Shown here one piece after another: positions 55,223 through 64,000 of a DNA stretch of 64,000 nt. The stretch covers positions 1,632,686 to 1,696,685 of the forward strand of contig JAJVDF010000029.1 of NCBI GenBank assembly GCA_022410635.1, in the 5' to 3' direction. A program made the position numbers and the translations under genes. This DNA comes from Tretioscincus oriximinensis (taxonomy: Eukaryota > Chordata > Lepidosauria > Squamata > Gymnophthalmidae). Position 1 is the first letter of the stretch, and every line of letters starts with the position of its first letter. Under the pieces are notes generated by a model that was given only the letters and a program-made list of their open reading frames with translations, had not been told where the DNA came from and made no database searches.

Positions 55223-58143
55223 AATTTCACAGTTCTGCAGTTACGGAGTCCACCTTCTACCATAGAGTACTGCCAGAACGGCTTTATCATCAGAGCAGGA
55301 GAACGCACTCTGGCAGCTCTTTTCACTGCTTTGCCACAACTGCCACACTTACTTACCTGCAATGCTTCTTTGCTGTCTCTCTCCATGAGCCTATTTTCAG
55401 AGAGGCAGGAAATGTCTGACTTCTGGAGCCACATCCAACATCTGCGAAAATGTATCTGTGTAGAAACATTGAAGTGAGGGAACAAACGTTTTCCGGTGAC
55501 ACTCTGCATGGCTGTGAGCAGGGACTTTTGCATGTAGTACACTTCTCATTTCAAGAGTCATAACAAGCACTCCAGTAAAAGCAGCAGAAGCTACTGTTGT
55601 GCATATCCATCCTGGCAATATTTAAATTCTTCTTCTGCCTTAATTAATCAGCTATGGTAAAATCTTTGGAGGTTCTAATCTTCAAAATCCTTGCCTTCTT
55701 AAGACAAATGGAGAAAAAAGCCATGCAATATCTTATAAATATTTTTATTTTTAGCTTGCACTACTAGACCTATGATACTTACTTGGCAATAATTACTATT
55801 AAACAACCTGAGCTTTCTTTATAAATGAACCAGCATCACATTTTCGCTATATAAATGCAGATTATTAATAAAAACAATCAAAGCTTGCAGTGCTGCTGCT
55901 AAGTGTGATGTTTGGGAAACATAGCACAATCATTACTTAGCTTTGTGTGTTTATGATCCAGAAATGTCAGTGTGAAAAAGATCAGAGCCAGAATATCCAG
56001 GGACCCTTCAGGCTGAAAGAATGCCCTGGATGAGATGCAAGTGTATAGGCAGAATTGTGTGAAGAATCCAAGAACAAACTAGCAGGAGGTCTGTTGGCTT
56101 CTGAATGAAAAACATTGGCGGAAGTGTATGAATTCCTCATAGCATTGTTTCTGCAATATTTCACTCCCTAAAAGCTCAGCCATATGTCTTTGCTATGTCA
56201 CAGCCAACTACCCCAAGGTAATTTAAGTTTGCCAATGAACTCTCACATCTTCCTAGAATTGCTAAAATTCATTGCCAGACAATAAAAGATTTTAAAAATA
56301 ACCACAGCTTAATACAAGTAAATATAGAACAGCTCATTGCATAGCAGTCTGAAAGAACTAACAACTTAAATTGGAGGAATATTTCTTATTTTAAATTTTG
56401 CACCTGGGCATGAGAGAGACTTGAGCAAATAAGTGTCACTGAATCCAACTTGCTCGGAAATCGAAGGTGTGGGTATAATTTCATCATGAAAGCCCCATGT
56501 GCCTCATCCCCTCCTTGAGATTTCTTATGCACTTCCATTTCATCCTCAAATTCCTGGCTTTTAGTAACATGCCCAGACCTGTATTCTGGATGTATGACAT
56601 CCCTGTACAGTAATTTATTTTTCACCTCCTTGTCCTTCAGCTAAGCTTCAGCATTGCTATTTGTTTACAGATTACCAATAATAAATTGGAATTATCTACT
56701 TTGAGTTTTATCATGATAAAAGCAATACTTTGGTGCCCTCAAAATTTTGCCACCCTGTTGCATATGCCTAAATTTTGCCCTGGATATGCCCTTCCCCACA
56801 ACTATCCCCTGCAATGAATGGTGACCTCTAAAGTTCTTCTATCCCTGGAAGGAATCACACCAGGTATGGGAGAGTCATAAGAATGAAGTGCGAAATGAGA
56901 AGCCATGGGAAGCCATGAATGAGAATGGGTAGAGCACACAATTGGTATGAAGCTTTTGGTATGAAATTGTATCTTCCAAATTCAATTCTCCTACTGATTT
57001 CCCCGTGACTCCCAAATCTTCTACTGGTCCAGCACCCATCTTACCTACTACACTTGAGCATTTATCAAGATTCAAATGGATGATGGTGGAAGTATAAGAT
57101 TTCAAATATACACAAACCTGTCGTACTATGTGTTTTCAAAACATTTAGGTTCCCACCACTCATCAAAAATGACTTCTACACAATCCTCTAAAACTCTGGT
57201 GAAGCAACTGAGCTGACTCAAACCCAATAGAAAGCTGATTGCATGTGTAGCAGAAGTGATGTTATTTCAGGATTAGCATTAGAATAGGTCTGCTGGATAT
57301 AAGTTCAATTATACTGAGCCCACATGATTTGGGGGAGGATGAATCTTAGTTGCCCTGAGAGCACAACTCACAAACAAGCATAACTTTTGGGAACCAGTTT
57401 CTGTCCTGATCTGGGAAGAGATTGCTGGGAGGAGGGTAGAAAATCCTCTTAGCCAGTGTGTTGTATGTGGCACAAAACTAAGAATGCCCTGGAATGATTG
57501 TGGGGTTGCTACAGTCTGGATCCTTATTCTAAAGGATAGGTGACAAAGCAGACAAAATGATAGCCTTCATATGTCTAATATGCTTTTTCTCTGAGTGCTT
57601 TCTCTCTGCCTCCTATTGCCACATATTGTCCTACCCATTAAAATTATAAATGCCCTCCCACATGATTTTCCTCTGTTCTTTCCATTCAGGCACACAATTC
57701 CCTCTGGTTAAAAGACCCCCCCCCACAACCCCCCCACTAATAATAATCTAGGCTCTGTCCACATCTGCCATCAACAATAATAATCTAGGCTCTGTTTTAC
57801 ATAGGCAATCAATATTTCATGCTAGTTGCAAAGGGATCAATCTCTCACCTGACTTTTCTCTACTTACCTCATCTCCTGTGGTGCCAAGGAAACTTTGATT
57901 GGGATTAAATATATGTTTCTCCCTTCCTTGTACCTCTTCATGGGTGCAACTTCATCCAAGGAAGTGATCATTATTAAGAACTTGATTAAGGATCTTAACA
58001 GCGTTCACTTTTATTACTCTTTTCTTACAAGCACTAATATTCAGTCTAAGAATTTTCCATAACATAGGCATAGGAGGAAATTAAACAGAAGCTGACCAAA
58101 GAATGGGAGCTGAGATACTTTATCTGTCCACACAGCTATCTTA
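55223..58143. other. Mostly unrecognised sequence
   Basis: A GC-richer island (55230-55620) has a strong donor-like CAG/GTAAGTAAGT on the minus strand at 55356-55357, discussed in the findings. The remainder is AT-rich with small frames, a C-run at 57716-57735 and no recognised element. Confidence 0.4.
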
Positions 58144-58144
58144 G

Positions 58145-58320
58145 GCCCCGTCCACACAGAGATGTATTCTGGGTAACATATCGGGACAGAGTATGGCCAT
58201 CCACATGCAAGTATAGACTATGGAAGGCCCCATTTGAGGCCTGCTATAGTCTACACTAGCATGTGAATGGCAGGCTCCTATTCTGAGCCCAGAATAAGGC
58301 TCCATGTGGACAGGGTCTAG
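58145..58320. mobile_element. MITE, 'GTGGACAGGG' family, best copy
   Basis: Left end TAGGCCCCGTCCACACAGAG and right end CTCCATGTGGACAGGGTCTA are inverted complements. Internal ATTCTGGGTAACATATCGGG and GCCTGCTATAGTCTACACTA are shared with other copies. 176 bp, non-coding. No convincing target duplication. Confidence 0.75.
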
Positions 58321-60410
58321 GTCATTCTAGCACTATGAAGGGAAGATTGTCACAAGAGTTATGAGCACAGCAAATGCAAGACTGCATTTCCTCTTAGATC
58401 TAATTATATTTTTTCAACTGACTTAAGGGAGAATTATTCACTATTACCAAAATCAAACCCTAAAACTCCTTTTCACACCAAACTAGTATGAAATCATACA
58501 TTTAAAAATACAATATCATCTTCTGAGGATTTGAAATCAACTTGAAATCTACAAATAAAACTACGAATTACAATTCCACATCCTCTAAAGCAATCTGCCA
58601 GCTCGTTGTGGTCTTCCCTTCTTAAACCTACACTATCATTTACATATACTTACCACTGTAGAGCTTTACGATATGGAAAGAAAAACATTTTGATGCACAC
58701 TGGCAATTAACTCAACACTAGTCGCTGAACAGGATAGTAATAATCCATTATTCCGATCATCAGGCACAGGATATTTGGCTTATACTTTACTTGTTGGCTT
58801 CCCAAAAGCATCTTGATGGCCAGTGTAAAGACAGGCTGCTGAAGTACATCATTGATTGAAACAGAAATGTCTTCTGAAGAAATATTGGTTGCTAGAGAAA
58901 TCAGTTAAAAAGATCTCTGCCACATTTGTAGTTCACTGCCAGCCTAGACCCAACAGACAGTATTATTCTTATTCTCCTAAAAATGCATTTTAGAAGTATT
59001 TTCCCTCCGTCCCCCCCAGGTCTTCAATATGGTTTAGAAGCACTTTTGCCTCCTAAAGTTTGCATCCACACATTGTTTTCTTCACAACGGTTGTCACACA
59101 GTTTGGTGGAATTCATACCATACTTGCATAAGCAAAGAGCAAAGAAAACATATATTGAGCAAAACAAAAACACCAAAGGAAAGCTGCTTTCATAAATCTT
59201 TCACTTGATGTAGTGCAATATACTGCCTGCTGCCATCGAAAATGAGTTGTGGACTAAGAGCTTCCTAAAACAAATTAATGGTAGACTACACCAATCAGCT
59301 CTACATGTGAGTTGTAAAACCATACTGGGCTGTAGTACGTATATGTATATGTGCCATGTTGTTAAACCGTGCATGTAAATCTGATTAATTTGATCATAGA
59401 CATTGCTGCAAGAGTCACGTGCTGTTCAAACAATGCAACAAATTTCTACTTTAAAATGAACTCTGCATCATCCCTGGTACCATCTTTACGCTGTGTGGAA
59501 AATGCGGCTACCTTTGAAGTGCTTCAAAGCTTTTGGACCCAGCAGATAGCAGCAGCCCCACCTGCCTTCAATCGACAGAGTCGTGAACAAATTCTGCCAG
59601 TGGGTCTCCCGTTGTGTTGTCCNACTCACATCCTGTTCAAACTCTATCCACGCCCTGCCCCGACCCTCCTAGANTTCGTCCCAGGCTCCACCTATGGCAG
59701 GAGAAATTCTTGGAAATGAGGGTCAAATACGAAGCTCATGCATTTTTCCATTGCTCCAGCAACAATTGAAAAGGAACAGTAGAAAAAAGTCCCCACATTT
59801 TTTATTGTAAAGGACACATGGGCAGAGATGAAGGTTTTATGGGGAAGGAGGAGGGGGCTNCTTCATCTTGACAGGCTGTGAAATAGCAACATGTTATTAG
59901 CAGCAAAAGGACAGTTGATAATAGTCAAATCAGAGCAGGAACTCCTGAGCTGAGACTGTCTTGTTATTATNAGAGACACTGTTCTGAAACTAATGAAATA
60001 TGCAGTTCAGAATAAAAGCTTAAAATTCTTTGCTGCTAACTAATCATAAGAATAATAGGGTTGTTTTATAAATAAAGAAAAACAAGATGGCTCTTACAGC
60101 AAGTACTTAAAAAGAAATGGCAAAAGGCTAAATTGAACAAGTCTCTGCAAGAATGACTCTGGGTTGGGCAATCTATGAATAAAAATATATTTTAATAAAT
60201 TCTACCAGAATTCATAGTATAATAAAAAACACACAGAGAAAAAAGAATACAGAAAATGCTCTTTCCCCACTTTTCTTTTGGCTAAAACTTTTTTAACCAA
60301 TTACACAGAAGTAAAAGACTGTTAGCTCATATGGAAAGCTACACATTGGACATCCACAGGTCTGAATCTTCATGGCCCTCATAGTTTGTAGTTCCAATGC
60401 TCACAGAAAA
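58321..60410. other. No recognised feature
   Basis: About 2.1 kb without a recognised gene or repeat; frame 59369-59719 (116 codons) has no domain. Confidence 0.4.
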
Positions 60411-60492
60411 TATGCTGCTCTAAACAATTAAGGGAACACTTCAACATAACAGTGTATGTTAAAGTGTTCCCTTAATTGTTTTGACCAGTATA
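60411..60492. mobile_element. Palindromic mariner-type MITE, copy 3
   Basis: TATGCTGCTCTAAACAATTA pairs with TAATTGTTTTGACCAGTATA over 82 bp; the centre CAACATAACAGTGTATGTTA resembles copy 1. Confidence 0.75.
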
Positions 60493-63400
60493 CTGTATAG
60501 TATTGTCACTGCATACCTTTACATCCCATTGGACTCATGAATTGAAGGAATCTCTCCAGTATGGATGTTTAGAGGAAGGGGCTGGGCTTTTGAATCTCAA
60601 TGTAAGGAAATACAAAGCACCCTCTGGAGACCATCATGTCCCTTCAAAATATCTCTGGCCAAGAACTCTAAAGTGCATTCTCCACTCTAGTATTCACTCT
60701 CTAATTCATTAGGCTTCCATGCTACAAGATGGCACACCACACGGTACCCAGTGGTACAGCAGGGAGAATGATTTCATTGATGTTTCCACTTCTAATTATT
60801 TTTTATTTTATATTTTTAGGAACAACAAAATTAGGGCAACAAAAAATTAAAAGCAACACACAAAAACACAAGATGTCTTCAACCACAGCAGTGATTTTAC
60901 TTCTGTTCAATCTCTCAATGATCTGATTTGGCCCCATTCTGTTCTAAAAACATATTCACACATCAGGGCCTGTGTTAGCCTTTAGACCATCTTCAGGAAC
61001 AGAGTGAGACCAAGTGTGAATCAGGTCAGTGTGGCTCACTTAGGTCCTGACATAGAATTTATTTCAGTTATAATCTTAATAGCCCTCTTCCCATAGCACA
61101 AAGTGATTAAAAGTTTGCAATACGTGTTTCTTTTCCTCCTTGTTANCTCTCATTTTCTTACTGTAAACACCAGATATCCTTTCTTTTAAGAAGTGGCCAG
61201 AGGGGAAAAAAATAATTTAGGATGTGATCAGATTTATTTAAAGTTCTGCCCACTCCTCCAAGGCATAAAGGTCAACTCTTCGATATGGATGGATAGGTGG
61301 GAGGAAACTACATAAGTGAAAAAATGGGTTTCCTTCCAAATAGCCAAACAGTGTAGTTAAGGAAGGTTGAATGACTGGATGTGAAGATCGTCTGCAGTGA
61401 GTCAAAATAAAATAGCGTCTTTCATTGTCACTGTGTGGAAGAGACGTTTTGTGTGTGTATGTTGAGGGTACACCAGGGAAAGAGATGCATATTTTCAACG
61501 AATAATTTTAAAAAGACATGTTTAATTGCATTCTTGAAATTCTTCTGGTCAGGAAAGGGTCAGCAGCATCTAAAATGTTTTTCTTTGCAGTTAACCAAGA
61601 TTCAATTTTCTTATTTCTTTTTGTGTGAATTAAATACCTGGACAGATGAATTAGTGAATTTATATTGCAGTCAGAATTCAGTGGAGAATACAGAAAAGAC
61701 ATAAATAGAAACAGCGTCTGTTTTCTTTGCTGGATGCAAAGCTTTCTTTGTGAGTCGATCCAGAGACCTTTGTATTGTAATACACTGTACGTACACTGTG
61801 ATATGCCTAATAGTAGTGTGGTATTCAATTTCAATAAAGTAGACTGATGGATAAAAGTAGCCAATTATTAGAGAATCCTGGCATTCTCCACAGGAAGCTG
61901 TTGTATTTGTCTGGGCCCAGAGCATCTTTAAAAGTGAGCTATTTGATTTTGGTTTGTGTAGGAGAGGGACCTGTGTTTGTAGGAGCATTTGTGCCAGTTG
62001 GTTGTGTGAATATAAAAACATGAAAGAAAAGAGCGAAAGTGTTCTGCTTTTCATAACAAATGTGTTTTATAAACAGTTTTTTAAAAAAGGGATTTGATGA
62101 AAAGGGATTTGACTGAGACAATTAGGATTTTCCCTTCTGTATATTGAAGCACACTCAGGTCACCACACAAGGTTTACTTACTGCATTGATAGAGACATCA
62201 CAACAACTTTACCGTACGTGCCAACTGAGTTCCAGTAGTGACATCAGAAAAAACCTTCTTTATCCCGGAATATGGTGTAGCTCATTGATTCTCAACCTTT
62301 TAAAAGCTGCTGCCCCCATAAGGATTCTGGCAGCAGGGAGGCTCTGGTACTACGTAGCCCTCGTCTTGCTGGATAGATATATCATGATGATGACCTCCAT
62401 TGCCACACTCTCCTCTGGTACCTTCACACTGGGGGCGCTATTGAAACCCACCTCAGGCTTTGGTCCAAAGGGAGGCAGCAAAGGCAGCAGCAGCCACCCA
62501 TGNACAACTGTGCAGGCTTGAGGAGGGAGGACCCCGGAGCATGCTGGGAAGTGTGACTGGTGAAAAATGGTGAGGATGGAAAAGGCCAAGGTGGCTCCAG
62601 GGGAGTGGAAAAGATTAGAGAACACCTGCACTGCACCCGAGTATAAATTGAGGGGAGCTTTTTTCAGCATTAAAAATGTGCTGGAAAATTAGACTTATAC
62701 TTGACTATATACAGTATTTTTTCTCTGAGTTCAGATTACCTCTTTTGAACTACATGCTGATTGTTCTTCACAATAAAGATCAAGCAGATTATTACAGCTG
62801 CTGTTGCTGAAGAATACAAATAATTTTCCACTCTGGCTGCATCTCTTTTTGCCGTTGTTTAAATGGTAAATCATTTGTCAAAACAGGAATTGTCTGAAAC
62901 AAAAACGTCATTCATTATTAAGATGGAGATCCTTCCTTCTTAATTTTTTTCTATTTTAACATATCTTTCTTGAATACCTCTCAAACATTTAGTTATTTTA
63001 AATCAATATCAATTAATCCTTGTTACACTAAAACATTTTACCTTTTCCCAACCTGGAAGTGAGATTTTACCCTCAGTTCCATTTGGTCCCCTATGGTCTT
63101 CTGTTCTGTCAACATTTTTGTTTTCTGATTATTAATAATAACATTGCCAGTAAACCATAAAGTCTAATGTTTTTACTTTTTCGATTGTCATATGTACTTC
63201 TCTAAAGGCTACTCCAGCGTTCTCACTAAGTCAACAAATGTTTTTAACTTAAAAAATCTTTTAAAATCTTTATTCCTGAAACTTTCTCATTCTCTGCCTC
63301 ATTCTCATTCAGTCCTCAGGGGTTAAGATAACAGAAGTAGAGACAACAGGTATCCTTGTGTTTTCCTTTTCTGAATTCGACATGCTTTGTCAGTTATCCA

Positions 63401-63721
63401 TTTAAAATTATTTGCCCTTGCCCACTGTAGGGAACTCAGTACTCCATACTGTCTGTATGAGAATAGTGCTAATCCAGATCAGTTCCTTAAAATGTAAACT
63501 GGATATATCAGTACTAGACTGGATAAAGCAGCCCTACATGTTTTGTAGTGCTACTAAAGCATACTAACACATTAACAGTGATGCATTTGCATGTAGGAAT
63601 GATCTGCATGGCGAAGTGGAAATGACATAATTGCAGCATCTTGGATTCGGTGTGACTTCCAAGCTACCCTAGAAAGCAGTTTGCAGAGGTCCTTGAAGAT
63701 AATGCTAAAATCAATTGGATA
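60493..63721. other. Mostly unrecognised sequence
   Basis: No supported gene. A GC-richer part at 62280-62660 begins GATTCTCAACCTTTTAAAAG, like a hAT MITE, but its right end is unclear. Overlapping frames at 61.4-62.1 kb have no domain. Confidence 0.35.
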
Positions 63722-64000
63722 AGAACATAAGAACATAAGAAGAGCCATACTGGATCAGGCCACAGCCCATCGAGTCCAGCATTCTGTGTCACACAGAGGC
63801 CCACCAGATGCACCTGGGCAGTCCGAACAGAGGTAAGCAAAATATGCTGCTCCTGTTCGTGACTCCCTGCAAATGGTATTTCAAAAGTCCTGCCTGTTGC
63901 TCCATCCCGGAGGCTACATCCAGACAACTATCTTAGTATCCATTTATACCCTTAGTGTCCATAAACCTGTCTAGTCCTGTCTTGAAACTATCCAAGCTGT
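63722..64000 (-). mobile_element. CR1-type LINE 3' end, cut by window edge
   Basis: Plus-strand ACATAAGAACATAAGAAGAG, GCCATACTGGATCAGGCCAC, CATCCCGGAGGCTACATCCA and CTGTCTTGAAACTATCCAAG at the last bases. In reverse this is the 3' UTR and ORF2 end, nearly identical in order to 43.6 kb. It continues beyond 64000. Confidence 0.85.

Overview
This window looks like non-coding vertebrate DNA, most likely from a squamate reptile (lizard, gecko or snake). I found no host protein-coding gene that I can support. The squamate call is an inference from the mix of transposable elements: CR1-type LINEs ending in a TTCTTATG octamer, L2-type LINEs, a 5'-truncated L1, a Bov-B/RTE fragment, Neptune-like Penelope elements (PLEs) with GIY-YIG endonuclease, a tRNA-derived SINE with a (TTC)n tail, a MIR-like CORE-SINE, and many palindromic hAT and mariner MITEs. 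Isolated N calls and frequent stop codons are consistent with draft assembly of decayed interspersed repeats.

Layout. 0-5.6 kb: a reverse-strand LTR-like segment at the left edge, an L2 coding remnant, tandem and inverted modules at 1.7-2.2 kb, L2 tails and copies of a 'GTGGACAGGG' MITE. 5.6-11.9 kb: two reverse-strand PLE fragments, a forward CR1 reverse transcriptase remnant and a CORE-SINE. 12-19.3 kb: a pyrimidine tract, a 121-bp minisatellite, a palindrome, and a solo-LTR-like element with three 32-bp direct repeats upstream of its TATA box. 19.3-21.6 kb: an 8-bp-TSD hAT MITE, then the best-preserved element, a PLE with reverse transcriptase and GIY-YIG domains in one frame, interrupted by one stop codon. 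22-27 kb: two reverse-strand CR1 copies, the second split by a 607-bp LTR-like insertion. 27.9-34.6 kb: a GC-rich hAT MITE with a perfect TSD, a fold-back element, a perfect 168-bp palindrome, an inverted repeat pair 3.1 kb apart, an L2 fragment and a full SINE. 37-42 kb: another MITE, CR1, PLE, L2, an L1 insertion with an 18-bp TSD inside a Tigger-like element, and a palindromic mariner element with TA flanks. 43.5-55.2 kb: CR1, PLE ends, hAT MITE, microsatellites, Bov-B, two opposed SINEs and L2 tails. 55.2-63.7 kb: mostly AT-rich sequence with two MITEs and no recognisable gene; a CR1 copy runs off the right edge.

The elements form three working classes: autonomous retroelement relics (PLE, CR1, L2, L1, Bov-B), non-autonomous passengers (SINEs, hAT and mariner MITEs) and solo LTRs. 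Nested insertions give a relative chronology: CR1 before LTR at 26.2 kb, and Tigger-like before L1 at 40.5 kb. The observations most worth following up are a conserved hammerhead-like motif in PLE tails, the PLE tails that occur as inverted pairs, and the perfect palindrome at 31.4 kb.
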